DNA of 64,000 bases from Chamaecyparis obtusa (lineage: Eukaryota > Streptophyta > Pinopsida > Cupressales > Cupressaceae), in the NCBI GenBank assembly GCA_027943335.1, contig BSBK01001162.1, positions 248,001 to 312,000 on the forward strand. Direction: 5' to 3'. Below, in pieces: positions 44,471 through 56,389 of the stretch. Positions within the stretch are counted from its first letter, which is position 1, and every line of letters begins with the position of its first letter. The position numbers were made by a program, and so were the translations under genes. Under the pieces are notes generated by a model that was not told the DNA's origin, made no database searches, and saw only the letters and a list, made by a program, of their open reading frames with translations.

Positions 44471-46413
44471 GTAACATACAATTATTATCCACGCTTTTTG
44501 ACATGGCTTCTGTTCTTTCTGATTGGCTCCTAATTTGGTTTTGAAATAAAGTATGGCTTTTCAGTTGCTACTATCCATGAGAGCACTAATGCTCAAATTG
44601 CATATTTAAATGGAGGATATGTGTAAAATGTCGCATTTTGTGATTGCTGTGTGAAACATATACTTTTCTTCAGTTTGGTTGGGCAAGATGCCTCACAAAT
44701 TGAAGCTTCTTGTAGGGCATGTTGGATATAATGAACTGCTGCATCCAAAGTATTTATTATGGATTTAACATAAAATCAATTAGCATGTGTAAAGATGCAC
44801 AAATTACAAAAATGTACTTGAATAGGTCCAGTACCATAAACTTCCCTGTTGGTTATTTCATTACATTTCATACACAAATGTATAGCTCTATGGATATGTA
44901 ATTTGCATAAATGCTAAAATAATGCACTTCACTTCTGCAGGAGGAGAACATTACTATTTTGTAAGCACGATCTATAATCAATAGAAGCTCCCAAAAGTGA
45001 AAAAGCCAAAGCTTTTGCATCTTCACAATCATGCTTTGTGCCTTACCCTGTATTTCTATAGAATCTATACTACACTTTTACAAAACACACATAACTGATA
45101 ATTCCTACATTCTCTTTTAATATATATTTAGGGTAGGATAGTTCATCAAAAAATTCCTTTCATCTCTTTCTCACAATTGGAAGGAAATCAGTCATGAACC
45201 ACTTCAGCTCTTCCATAATTTCCTACAATAACCAAAAGATGTCACTCATGCTGAACTTAAGCTATACCATCTTTTCCTGCAATATCTGTTTGTAGATTTT
45301 TGTGAAGTAATCTGTTTCAAATATTTGAAAGCCATTCTTATGTTATTTAATGATTTTATATGGTTTATCCTTACCATGTAAAAGAATGATTCATACCCCA
45401 CATGACTCTCTTCTTCAAGCCATCATGAAAATTCACGGTCAATCATATTAATCTTTTCTCCTTCACATAGAATACTTTTCTTTTATAAAATTTCCTTCAG
45501 TTTGGCTGCGCAACATGCCTCACAACTCTAGGCTTGCTATATGACTTGTCCTCTATAATATATTGCTGCACCCAAATCATTCATTATGCATTTAACATAA
45601 AATCAATTTGCATTTATAAATAAGCACAAATTAAAAATTCACACTTGAATGCATGTAGTATCACCAACATCTCTCTTAATCATCACAATACACTGTATAC
45701 AATGATACATGTTGCTTACACAAAATTACTAGGATTTTACGAAGTCCTTGTTATCACTCTCAAGAGTCTCAACAGAAACAGCAGAAGAAGTGAGCTTTCT
45801 CTTGGAATTGTGTTTTATGCGATTTGCAACAAAGAGATTGTGGTATTCCATGCATTCCACTACTGAGATACATCTTGATTGAAATCAGCATCTAGAATCA
45901 GAACTCTAATTCTTCCCTTCTCAACAAGAAGATCCTAAGGAAATGTGTGCATTTCCTAAGCCTAAAACAACTCTCATATCATTATGTTAAATGATGAACG
46001 ACAAGGCGAGTCTTTTTCTTACACCCACATTCATTTATTCTTTGGCATATGACAGTTAATATTGAAATAAATTTTGCCTTCACTCATTCCTATGTCTAGC
46101 AAAATCATGTTTCTTCTCTTTCCCCAGCTATAGTTAAGAAAACTCATCCTTTTCTATTGTTGCATGTCAATGAAGCTCCCTGTTTCATTCAATTCTTCAA
46201 CCTCAGAATCCATTTTTCTAAATTTCTTTTTATCTCGGCCAATTCTTTGTTATTCATGTTTGAAGTTTCTTATTTGATCATGGAAATACCAAGCGACTCA
46301 GACATCCTTGAGATTCACACCATTAATTGACCTAAGCAGTCAATGTTATGTTCTCCTTCGAACATCCAATACATGTCCAAGTTATAAATGTTCAATTATG
46401 TAGCAGCGAGAGA
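44471..46413 (+). other. RSH1 intron stretch with a diverged duplication
   Basis: A segment of about 165 bp at 44668-44830 (CAGTTTGGTTGGGCAAGATG, then CTGCATCCAAAGTATTTATT) recurs diverged at 45497-45655. No coding or element termini are visible. Between about 46350 and 46413 the sequence may already belong to the LTR of the Copia whose interior starts at 54318. Confidence 0.5.
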
Positions 46414-46418
46414 GATCT

Positions 46419-47611
46419 TGTTAGGAATGAATGTTGAATGTTTGGCAGCCATTCTGTAGCAATTGTTGTTGCATTCATGACTATGATTGTCATTGATGTC
46501 AACGCAGTGATCTTCTGGAGATTTGCAGAGGAGCAGACAGTGTTTGGATTAGCGCACGTGGGATATTGCAGATAGAGCTATCCGATGTTGAGGATTTACT
46601 CTTTGATATGTTATATGCTGATGGTTAAGAGCGTAGACAGTAATTCATTTATTCATGGAAGTTATGAGCATTTTGGTAGAAGCAGTATTCAGGCAGTATT
46701 CCTGAGTAGCGGTTTGTGGAAATCGGATGATATCTCCTAATTGGGATGGAATCTGGTTTTGCGCAATTAAAGGGAAGTTGAAGACACATTGATAGTGACG
46801 TGGATGATAGCGCAAACTTCGAGGTCGCACAGATGGAGAATTATTGTATCTGGAAGCCGATAGTTTTGTGTAATTTTGATGTAGCGTGTGGAAACTTTTA
46901 TTTTGTAATTGGATGCTGACTTACTTGTAATTACTCGAGTGTGGTATAAAGGAAGGAATTTTTTCCTTGTTGTAATATGGTTGAATGTTGATGTATGCAT
47001 GAAGTGAAGAAAAGAGCTAATGCAATTGTGAAAGCGAATTTGTGAAGGAAGACATGCGAAGTACAGAGATCTGAAATTGAGATCTGGTGAAGTAGTGAGT
47101 GCGGTTTGGCACAGTCAGAGAAGAGGTAACATATTGTTGAGATCAGTAATCTTTTGGTATTATTCTGTTGAGTAATATAAAGATCAGTTGGACAGTGTGT
47201 TCAGTGATCTTACCCTGAAGCTATTTGGGCAGTGGGTCTTTCGGTCTTCCATAACTCTTAACAGGGTTAGAATCTTTTAGCAGGGATTCAAAATCTCCTA
47301 ATAGGGATTCATATGTACTGAATGTATTTCATAAGACTCCTAACAGAGTCCATCCTTTCACAAGGAATATTCATATTAGTGCATCTTTTGTGGGCATCAT
47401 TCCCACCGGGGTTTACTCTTTGATCAAGAGGTTCCCTAGTCAACATATCTTGTGTCATTGTGTTATTGTGTATGAATATCTTTCTATGGTTGGTAATTAT
47501 ATTGCTTATATGGTTAAATGCTGTTGAAGTTGATAAAAGTTATAATTATCTAATAATTGATTCACCCCCCCCCCCCCTCTTAGTTATCTTGGTGGACTTT
47601 ACTTTCTAACA
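46419..47611 (+). repeat. 5' LTR of the GATCT Copia
   Basis: Length 1193 bp. A TATA element GGTATAAAGG lies at 46943-46952. Near the 3' end, four spaced units resembling CTCTTAACAGGG (47253-47350) precede a TTCAC(C)13TCTTAG tract and the end TTTCTAACA. Confidence 0.95.
46945..46950 (+). promoter_or_regulatory. LTR TATA box
   Basis: TATAAA in GTGTGGTATAAAGGAAGG, conserved in the 3' LTR at 52666-52671, the likely core promoter of the element. Confidence 0.7.
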
Positions 47612-47613
47612 AT

Positions 47614-47625
47614 TGGTATCAGAGC
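47614..47625 (+). other. Primer-binding site of the GATCT Copia
   Basis: TGGTATCAGAGC, initiator Met tRNA type, two bases after the 5' LTR. Confidence 0.95.
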
Positions 47626-47667
47626 AGTAGCTCCTTGAAAAAGAAGTTTAACAGCTTAAGGAGATCC

Positions 47668-48351
47668 ATGACGAATTTCAGGAAAGAAAGCCCTAAGTTT
47701 GATGGAGTGAATTTTGACAACTGGAAAGAAAAGATGAAGACACATCTACTGTGTTTAGGACCAGGTTATTGGTTGATTACAAAGAATGAGAAGACTATCA
47801 TTGAAGAGGATGATCTTGAAGCATGTTCTGGTGATGAGAGAGATCTATTCATGTGTAACATACTTGCTAGAGAAGCACTTTTGACAGCCCTTCTGGAGAA
47901 TGAGTACAGTCAAGTAAAATGTTTGAAAACATCTCATGAAATTTGGAAAGCTTTACACTCTACTTTTGAAGGTGATGAACATGCAAAGAAAGTTAGATTA
48001 CATAATTGGATATGTGCATTTGAAGATATAAGAATGATGGAAGATGAATCTGTTAGAAGCTATATTGGTAGAATGTCAGAAATTGTTGCAGGCATAAAAT
48101 CTTGTGGAGGAACAAAGACAAAGAATGAAGTGATATGGAAAATTCTGAGGACATTGACTCCTGTGTTTAAGCAGACAACACAGATGATTGAACAAGTTAT
48201 ACCTTGTACTTCAAACTTTACAAGAGACACTCTTCTTGGAAGATTGGAAGCAATAGAAATGAACCTGAGGTTATCAGGAGACTTGCCTAGAATAGAGACA
48301 GCATTTAGTGCTCTTAGTGTTGCCCTACTTTGTCAAGAAGCATCAGTGTGA
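47668..48351 (+). pseudogene. Copia gag of the GATCT element (ends by frameshift)
   Basis: I chose ATG at 47668 (MTNFRKESPKFDGVNFDNWK), as the FDG.NF..WK motif normally lies close to the gag start. The UBN2/Retrotran_gag region follows with CNILAREALLTAL, EIWKALHSTFEGD and YIGRMSEIVAGIKSCG. The frame ends at 48351 through a frameshift near 48315-48335. The next frame (from 48330) carries the zinc knuckle CWTCQEYGHFASKC at 48462-48503. Gag forms the particle that packages element RNA. Confidence 0.9.
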
Positions 48352-51300
48352 GTGGAGATTATGCTAGCGGTAGCAGATCTAGAAATGAAGAAGACATGAA
48401 GATTGAAGAAGGTATTGCCTTGCTTGTGAAGAGAGAACCAGACGGTAAGAAAATTTTTAAATGTTGGACTTGTCAAGAATATGGTCATTTTGCATCTAAA
48501 TGTCCTAAGAGAGTTAAAAATTACAGAAACAATTTCAAGCCTAGAAGATCTAAGGAATGTTATTATGCTAATGATGAAGATCTTGAAGCTAGTATAGAGA
48601 GAACTCTAAGTGAAAGTGATACTGAGAATAATGATGACATAGGATTCGTAGCAATTAAAGAAGAAAATCCTGAAATAGATGTTAAGGAAGAAAAAACCCT
48701 AGTTTCTCAAGTTGAAAAGAAAGCTGATTGGATTATAGACAGTGGTTGTTCACATCATATGACTAGAGACATGAAAAAATTCATAAAATTTAACAATTAT
48801 GATGGAGTTGTTAGAGTTGGAAACAATGCACCTTGTTTGATTAAAGGTATAGGATCTATTACTCTTGATGGAAAGACTAATACTGATGATGTTTACTTTG
48901 TGGATGGTTTGAAACATAATCTCTTAAGTGTTGGACAGTTAGTTGATAAGGGATATCAAGTTTGGTTTACTGAGAAAACTTGTGTGATAAAGGATGAAGA
49001 TGGAAATCTAATTGGAATTGGATCTAGAACCAGAGGTAATGTATTTCAGTTGAATCCTACTGAGATGGCATGTTTGATTACTAAGATTAATGACAGTTGG
49101 TTATGACACATAAGGTTTTGTCATATAAATTTTGATAACATTGTGAAAGTAAGTACTACACTTGCAGTAAGGGATTTGCCTAAAATTATGAAGCCTACTA
49201 ACATGATTTGCAAGGAATGTGTGATGGCTAAACAGAAGAGAAGTTCTTTTCCCAGCAAGAAGTTTACATCTGCAGAGAAGTTGGAGATTGTTCATACAGA
49301 TCTGAGCAGTCCTACCAGGACTAGAGGATTCTATGGAGAAAGGTATTTTATGATTCTTGTTGATGATTTTACAAGATTGATGTGGATTGCATTTCTTAAA
49401 GAAAAATCTGAAGCATTTGATAAGTTTAAGATCATTAAGAATAAAGTTGAGAATGAATCTGGAATGAAGATTAAATGTTTGAGATCTGATAGAGGTGGAG
49501 AATTTACTTCTAGAGAGTTTAACACCTTTTGTGAAGTGAATGGTATTAAGAGACAGTTTTCAGCCCTTAGAACACTTGAACAAAATGGTATTGCAGAAAG
49601 AAGAAACAAATCAGTGACTGAAGCAGCAAGAGTTATGTTATTTGAGAATGATTTGGTGAAGATATTGTGGAGAGAAGCAGTGAACACAACAGTGTATACA
49701 ATGAACAAAGTACAAATCAGAGCAGACACAGACAAGACACCATATGAATTATGGTTTGGACATGCACCCTCAGTTAAATATTTTAGAATTTTTGGAAGTA
49801 AATGTTATATAAAGAGAGACGATGATATTGGAAAGTTTGATCTTAGAAGTGATGAAGGTATATTTCTTGGATATTCTTTGAAGAGCAAAGCTTATAGATG
49901 TTACAATAAGAGAACTAAGACTATTGTTGAGAGCGCAAATGTTAAAGTTGATGAAAAGCTCAAAATTCAAGAAAGAATGCTTGATTATGAATTTGATGAA
50001 GGAAATTATCCTAAGTCTAACATTGAAACTACTGAATTATTCTATGAGACTGACAGTGACTTGTTAAATGGAAGCCACAGTGAAGTTATTGAAGAACCGA
50101 CACCTGAAGTGAGATCTGAGACAGTGACACCTAACAGGAATTTATCAAGGAATCATCCTGCTAAGCAGATTATTGGAAGTATTGATAGAGGAGTTCTAAC
50201 TCGAAATAAGGTACAAGAACAGTTATGTTTGATTTCTCAAATTGAACCTAAATCTACTAGTGAAGCTTGTGAAGATGAACATTGGATTAAAGCTATGAAA
50301 GAAGAACTAGATCAGATTGAAAAGAACAAGACATGGGAATTGGTCCCTAGACCTAAAGATAAGAATGTGATTGGAACTAAATGGGTATTCAGAAACAAGA
50401 TGAATGAACAAGGAGAAGTAGTAAGAAACAAACAAGATTGGTATGTAAGGGATACTCACAGCAAGAAGAAATTGACTATGAAGAAACTTTTGCACCAGTA
50501 GCAAGAATTGAAGCAGTAAGAATGTTTTTGGCTTATGCAGCTTATAAAAAATTCAAAGTATATCAGATGGATGTGAAGTCAGCATTTCTGAATGGTGAAT
50601 TGGAAGAAGTCTACATTGAGCAGCCTGAAGGTTTTCCTTTGGCTCAAGAAGGAGACATGGTGTGTAAACTGAAGAAAGTATTATATGGACTAAAGCAAAC
50701 ACCTAGAACTTGGTATGCAAGATTGGATAAGTATTTGTTAAAATTGGGATTTACAAAAGGAATAGCTGATAGCAATCTGTACACAAAAGAAATTAAAAAT
50801 GGTTTGTTGATTGTAGTTATTTTTGTTGATGACATTATTTTTGGAGAAGATGAAGATAGTGACAACTTTGCTGATGAAATGAAGACTGAATTTGAAATGA
50901 GTATGATTGGTGAAATGAAATACTTTTTGGGATTACAGATAACACAGAACAGTGATGGTATCTTTGTAAGTCAGACAAAGTACCTAAATGACTTGTTGAA
51001 AAGATTTGGAATGGAGAACTGTAAACCAGTTGGAACACCTATGGTAATTGGACTTAAATTATCTAGCACAGATGAAACACCGATAATTGAACAGAAAAAG
51101 TATAGATCTATGATTGGAGGATTGCAGTACTTGACTCATACAAGACCTGATATAGCACATGCAGTTGGAATTGTAGCAAGATTTCAAGCTAAACCTAGAG
51201 AATCACATTATGCAGCAGTGAAGAGGATACTAAGATATTTAAGAGGCACAATGGACTATGGATTGTGGTATGAAAAATCTGATGATTTTACCCTATGTGC

Positions 51301-51775
51301 ATATACATATGCTAATTGGGGAGGCAGTGTTGATGATAAAAAGAGCACCAATGGTGGAGCCTTTTTCCTTGGAGGAAGATTGGTTTCTTGGCTAAGCAAG
51401 AAGCAGAATTGCATTTCACAAAGCACAATAGAAGCAGAATATGTAGCAGCAGCAAACAATTGTAACCATATAATTTGGGTGAAGCAAATGCTGAAGGATA
51501 TTGGAATAAAGTTTGTTGAGCCTGTTGTTATACATTGTGACAACACCAGCACAGTTAGTATGTCTAAGAACCCTGTATTACATTCTAAGACAAAGCATAT
51601 AGAGATTAAGTATCATGTAGTAAGAGAGAAAGTTGCTAAGAAAGAAATCAGACTGGAGTACATAAGCACAAAGGAGCAGATAGAAGACATTTTTACAAAG
51701 CCTTTGCCTAAGGATACATTTGAGTATTTGAGAGGTATGCTTGGGGTTATGCCCCAACCTACTCTTGAGAAGTGA
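48330..51775 (+). pseudogene. Copia pol of the GATCT element, nearly intact
   Basis: Domains: knuckle CWTCQEYGHFASKC; protease WIIDSGCSHHMT (48729 region), triad intact; GAG-pre-integrase; integrase VHTDL, LRSDRGGEF and EQNGIAERRNK with the DDE residues present; [14 protein letters not shown] with box FVDDIIF (50824 region); RNase [16 protein letters not shown], where canonical YTDADWAG has lost an aspartate. It ends QPTLEK* at 51775. Lesions are a TGA at 49104-49106 where TGG is expected (WLWHIRF) and a one-base frameshift near 50440. These few changes, beside the shredded neighbours, indicate a later insertion. Confidence 0.92.
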
Positions 51776-52127
51776 TGCAGTTGGTTGCATCCGTCCAGTG
51801 GTATATGAGCCTTATCTTTCTTCTGGATTGGATGTTGGTACTTCCTCTATGGGGGAGTATGTGTATCTGAGCTGAGTCATGAGGACTCTAGTGAATGTAT
51901 TTTCTGAATAGTGTCTTTTGACATAATGATGAAATTTTGTGTCATTGATGTCAATGGGGGAGAAGTGTACATGAAAAACCATTTGTACCATCTATTGGAG
52001 ATAACTGAATAGGAAAACGAAGCAAGATTTGATTGATGAAGAGAATTTGAAAGCATTTTCAAAGCAGCAGTGTTGCAGTATTGGATTTTTGGAACATTGG
52101 ATGTTTTTCATCTATGTTGCCATCAAT

Positions 52128-52142
52128 GCTAATGGGAGAGAT
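52128..52142 (+). other. Polypurine tract before the 3' LTR
   Basis: GCTAATGGGAGAGAT directly before the 3' LTR. Two similar G-rich tracts lie upstream at about 51850-51863 and 51953-51966, each after a TCAATG- or TCTATG-like phrase. Confidence 0.75.
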
Positions 52143-53339
52143 TGTTAGGAATGAATGCTGAATGTTTGGCTGCCATTCTGTAGCAGTTGTTGCATTCATG
52201 ACTATGATTGTCATTGATGTCAACGCAATGATCTTCTGGAGATTTGCAGAGGAGCAGATAGTGTTTGGATTAGCGCACGTGGGATATTGTAGATAGAGCT
52301 ATGTGATGTTGAGGATTTACTCTTTGATATGTTATATGTTTATGGTTAAGAGCGCAGACAGTAACTCATTTATTCATGGAAGTTATGAGCATTTTGGTAG
52401 AAGCAGTATTTAGGCAATATTCCTGAGTAGTGGTTTGTGGAAATCGGATGATATCTCCTAATCGGGATGGACTCTGGTTTTGCGCAGTTAAAGGGAAGTT
52501 GAAGACACATTGATAGTGACGTGGATGACAACGCAAACTTCAAGGTCGCACGGATGGAGAATTATTGTATTTGGAAGCCGACAGTTTTGTGTAATTTTGA
52601 TGTAGCGTCTGGAAACTTTTATTTTGTAATTGGATGCCGACTCATTTGTAGTTACTTGAGTGTGGTATAAAGGAAGGAATGTTTTTCCTTGTTGTAATAT
52701 GGTTGAATGTTGATGTATGCATGAAGTGAAGAAGAGAGCTAATGCAGTTGTGAAAGCAAATTAGACCCAGCGCTGAAATGGCCAGAAATACATGCCATTG
52801 AGATCTGAAATTGAGATCTGGTGAAGCAGTGAGTGCGGTTTGGCACAGTCAGAGAAGAGGTAACATATTGTTGAGATCAGTAATCTTTTGGTATTATTCT
52901 GTTGAGTAATACAAAGATCAGTTGGACAGTGTGTTCAGTGATCTTACCCTGAAGCTATTTGGGCAGTGGGTCCTTCGGTCTTCCATAACTCTTAACAGGG
53001 TTAGAATCTTTTAGCAGGGATTCAAAATCTCCTAATAGGGATTCATATGTACTGAATGTATTTCATAAGACTCTAACAAAGTCCATCCTTTCACAAGGAA
53101 TATTCATATTAGTGCATCTTTTGTGGGCATCATTCCCACTGGCGTTTACTCTTTGATCAAGAGGTTCCCTAGTCAACATATCTTGTGTCATTGTGTTATT
53201 GTGTATGAATATCTTTCTATGGTTAGTAATTATATTGCTTACATGGTTAAATGCTGTTGAAGTTGATAAAAGTTATAATTATCTGATAACTGATTCACCC
53301 CCCCCTCTCAGTTATCTTGGTGGACTTTACTTTCTAACA
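52143..53339 (+). repeat. 3' LTR of the GATCT Copia
   Basis: Length 1197 bp, with TATA at 52666-52671. The C tract near 53298 has 8 bases against 13 in the 5' LTR. A small segment near 52766-52795 (AGACCCAGCGCTGAAATGGC) differs completely from the corresponding 5' LTR segment (47040-47065), so a local replacement occurred. Confidence 0.95.
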
Positions 53340-53344
53340 GATCT

Positions 53345-54316
53345 TACCCTTTTGTGAATTGTCAGATTGCCTCTGTTCAGTAATCATCATATCTACCGAG
53401 CGTGTGAATGAAGTTCAGTTCTTTTTCATCGTCAGTTTATGTTTATTGCTGTGCAATTCCTTCTCTCTGTTTTATTCCTTTGTGCTCGTAATATTGTGGT
53501 GGTGAAGAATTCCATTTTTTATGTCTGTGCTGATTTACTATTGTTGTGCGCATTCATTATGGTGACTTGGCTTCATTAGAGTATCGTCAGCTGTGCCGAG
53601 AGTTCTTGTATTTGCTGGTTTGATATTTCATGGCATCATACTTATTATTCTGAGAAACTTTTATTGTGATTTTTTGTTCGTTCCTTACTTGGCTTTTGAA
53701 TGAGCAGTATGTGTGTATTCTTTCCTTGCTAGCGGTTTCACTTCATATGTCGACCGTTTGCATTGAAGACATCTGTTATGATTGGAGGCGTCGATTCGCC
53801 TACCATGTTTCTTCCGTGTGTGACTTTTCTCTTCCAATTTCGACATTCTCCAATGATTATTCATCTTGTGAATAACCGGAGAAGTAGCTTGGGTTTTTCT
53901 TTTCTCTTAGTATAAGCTTTTGTTGATGATTATGCTATTATCGTATTTGCTCTGCTCTGTAAAGACGACATTCGTATATATTTGATATAGCTGATTCATA
54001 TGTGAAAAGTGAATCACTCTTGATAGTTGCATTTTATATTCTATTGTTTTTCTATTAGTGTGATCATTGAGTAGTATTATTGTGATACATTTTGTCTTTA
54101 TCAGTTGAGAGCTATTTGTGTCAGTTAATTTTACAAGCTCATTGATTATCACGCTGTTGATATCAATCATGAGCAAGAACTTTGTAATGTTTTTGAAATT
54201 CTAAATAAAGTCATTATTTTTGTGGGCTGTGTTTTTTCCCTCGGTGAGGAGGGTTTTTACTAGGATAAAGTCTCATTTATCTTTGCAATTTATATTTTTT
54301 GTTCCTTAAATTTAAC
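53345..54316 (+). repeat. Right part of an LTR belonging to the next Copia
   Basis: It ends just before the primer-binding site at 54318 and shows an LTR-like end (AATAAAGTCATTATTTTTGT, then CCCTCGGTGAGGAGGG). Since the GATCT Copia duplicates its target at 53340, the left part of this LTR should lie before 46414; a TGTTATGTTCTCC near 46344 is a possible start, unproven. Confidence 0.5.
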
Positions 54317-54317
54317 T

Positions 54318-54329
54318 TGGTATCAAAGC
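54318..54329 (+). other. Primer-binding site of the disrupted Copia
   Basis: TGGTATCAAAGC, initiator Met tRNA type, just 3' of the LTR end. Confidence 0.85.
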
Positions 54330-54717
54330 GGGTCTGAGAAATTCGATCCAAGACCAAAAGCATCGAGTTACTTGTGTTATTTGATTCTGCTTCAGTTGTT
54401 CTTTTCTCAGCATGTGACAATGGTGAATGGTTTGAAAGTTAAAGATAGATTAGATTGCTCTTCAATTTTCTCTTCATGGAAGCCTAGGGTTCTAATTCCA
54501 CTTGAAGAGAATGACCTTTTGGATTATGCTAATTTTGATGTTGCAGAGTCATCTAAAGAAGCTGAAAGAACTCAATGGAAAAAGAATAAGATCATGGTTA
54601 AGAAGATTATGATCAATTCAGTTAAGGATCATTTGATTCCCGTTATCTCAAAATTGGAATCAGCCAAGGAGATGTTTCAAACTCTCAATGACCTGTATGA
54701 ATTCAACAATACTACTA

Positions 54718-56086
54718 TGTTGGCATTACCGGTCAGAATGCAATCGGTAAAAAGACCACCGCTAATAATCAGCGGTGTTGTCATTGATGTCTATGATAAC
54801 AATAGGGAACCGGTGACATAGTGATGAGCAAAGTGAAGTCCAACAATGCACTTGAACAGAGTACTTGGCTTGGTGATCGATGAAGACAATGACCGGTGTA
54901 GACAGAGAACAGAGAAGTGATTGGTGAAGACAAAGATTAGAACACTGCATAAGGAAAGGTGTAAATCGGCCTACAATGATCGTTAAGATATCATTGAGAC
55001 CGATGTATGTCTATTATCTATTGAGACCGGTGAAAAGCACAGTTGACCAAAGAAGATGGTTTCAGTTAACAGAAGTTTAGGAGATTCTTTGACTGTGATT
55101 TGTTGCACAAATCATGGAGGATTTTCTATTACGCGAAAGTATGTGACACTCATCTGATGTTTCCTTTAAAGACTGAAAATGACTGGATGATGGATTCATG
55201 GAGAACTTTCCATTATGGGAAAGTATGTGACACGCATCTGATGTTTCCTTTAAAGATTGAAACACGACTGGATGATGGATTCACAAGAGATCTTCATGGG
55301 GATCGCAACGGAAAAGAGCGGGAAGATCTTTTGAAATTGAATTTGAGTGGTCGGCACTTCTTTCTCTAACTGTACAACCGTCCTACGCTTTGCAGGAAGT
55401 GTATATATTCTTTAGTTAGTGAAGAGAATCAATTGCCATCATTCTGCCAAGGAGAAATAGTTAAATATTACACTGATCAAAGCTACTATAAAAGAAAGGG
55501 AAAAGAAGAAGAGAAGAAGAAAAGAAAGAGAGTGTGCAAGGAAGCACAGTAACCTGAGGAGAGCATACCAGTGGTGACTCTTAGCGAGTGAAATAGTGAT
55601 CTTATCAGGCTCTGCAAAGCCATTTCAGAAGATCAACCTTTCTATTGCTTTCCAACAATTGCAATAGCCAAATCCTAGTATTTGGTTGGACATTAACAGG
55701 TCCCTTGTACTAAATCCTTTAACCGGGTGACATCTTGCTGATGTTAAAGTCCTCTAACAAGGCAGACTTTAATAGGCCTTATTCAAAATCCTTTAACCGG
55801 GTCACACCTAACAGTGCATTTGTAATCCTTTAACAGGGAAGGTTCTTCACAGGGCGCACTTCAGAAGAGTGCCAAATTTGTGAGTTCCTACTGACATCGT
55901 GGTTTTCTCCCAGTTTCAGTTTCCACGTGATATATTTGGTGTTCTATGCTGCTGTGATTTTGTGTTGTTTATTTCCTTTATAGGATATGTTTTGCATGTA
56001 GTAATAGTTAGTTGATCTAAAAGTGACTTCGAGTTTTATTGGGTGTTGATTCATCCCTCCCCTCTCGGCACTGGTTGGGACTATCA
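54718..56086 (+). repeat. Solo LTR inside Copia gag
   Basis: 1369 bp from TGTTGGCATTACCGG to GGGACTATCA, flanked by TACTA (54713-54717) and TAGTA (56087-56091), one mismatch. Removing it rejoins gag as EFNNTT-RALTL. A TATA element CTATAAAAG lies at 55486-55494. An 84-bp internal duplication occupies about 55115-55280, and spaced CTTTAACCGGG units lie at 55705-55830. It is of the same family as the LTR at 1-1896. Confidence 0.92.
55115..55280 (+). repeat. 84-bp tandem duplication in the solo LTR
   Basis: The phrase GAAAGTATGTGACAC followed by CATCTGATGTTTCCTTTAAA occurs at 55135 and 55219 with few differences. The left LTR (1-1896) has one copy of the phrase near 281-296, so the doubling may be specific to this subfamily. 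Confidence 0.85.
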
Positions 56087-56389
56087 TAGTAGAGCTCTAA
56101 CCTTGAGACGTCAATTGCTGGATGTGAAAATGGCTAGAGGTGAATCAGTAGTTTCATATTTTATGAAGATTACTGAGTTAAAGGACCAACTTAGTGGAAT
56201 TGGAGAGTCTTTTGCATATAAGGATTTAGTTATGCTTGCTATGAATGGACTTCCCCACTCTTGGTAGTCTTTCATTCAAGGTGTCAGTGGGAGAGATGAG
56301 CTTCCAAAATTTGATAGACTAAGAGTTGATTGCATTCAAGACGAGTGTAGATTAGAAGCACAAGTTAATGGACATAAAAGTCAACTTGA

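Larger units (their letters stand above)
46419..53339 (+). mobile_element. Complete Copia retrotransposon, relatively young
   Basis: LTRs 46419-47611 and 52143-53339, both TGTTAGGAATGAATG to ACTTTCTAACA, with GATCT on each side (46414-46418 and 53340-53344). The primer-binding site TGGTATCAGAGC follows after two bases and a purine tract (AATGGGAGAGAT) precedes the 3' LTR. By eye the LTRs are about 95% identical over the first 600 bp. The 4.5-kb interior carries full gag-pol with only about two frameshifts and one nonsense codon. The TTTCTAACA end and repeated TCAATGGGGGAG-type tracts before the 3' LTR suggest a SIRE/Maximus-like lineage, which is inference. Confidence 0.95.
54420..56380 (+). 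pseudogene. Copia gag split by a solo LTR
   Basis: ATG at 54420 opens MVNGLKVKDRLDCSSIFSSW, and the frame continues with ENDLLDYANFDVAES and ESAKEMFQTLNDLYEFNNTT to 54717. The solo LTR follows. The frame resumes at 56092 with RALTLRRQLLDVKMARGESV, SYFMKITELKDQLSGIGESF and LAMNGLPHSW, a TAG at 56264-56266, then FIQGVSGRDELPKFDRL. This is the UBN2-type gag of plant Copia elements. The zinc knuckle and the protease active site are missing: at about 56390 the reading jumps straight to the late protease region. Confidence 0.85.

Noticed and set aside
44941..44965. Possible next RSH1 exon starting GAGGAGAACATT after CTGCAG
   Set aside because: It runs into TAA within a few codons and does not match the expected IRTEEMDLIAERG.
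46419..53339. A virus-like (caulimovirid or retroviral) insertion with an envelope gene
   Set aside because: Domain order gag-PR-INT-RT-RH and LTR structure are those of a plant Copia element; no movement protein or envelope frame is present after RNase H.
53666..53875. A 69-residue open frame in the stretch after the GATCT Copia
   Set aside because: It lies in probable LTR sequence just before a primer-binding site and resembles no protein family.
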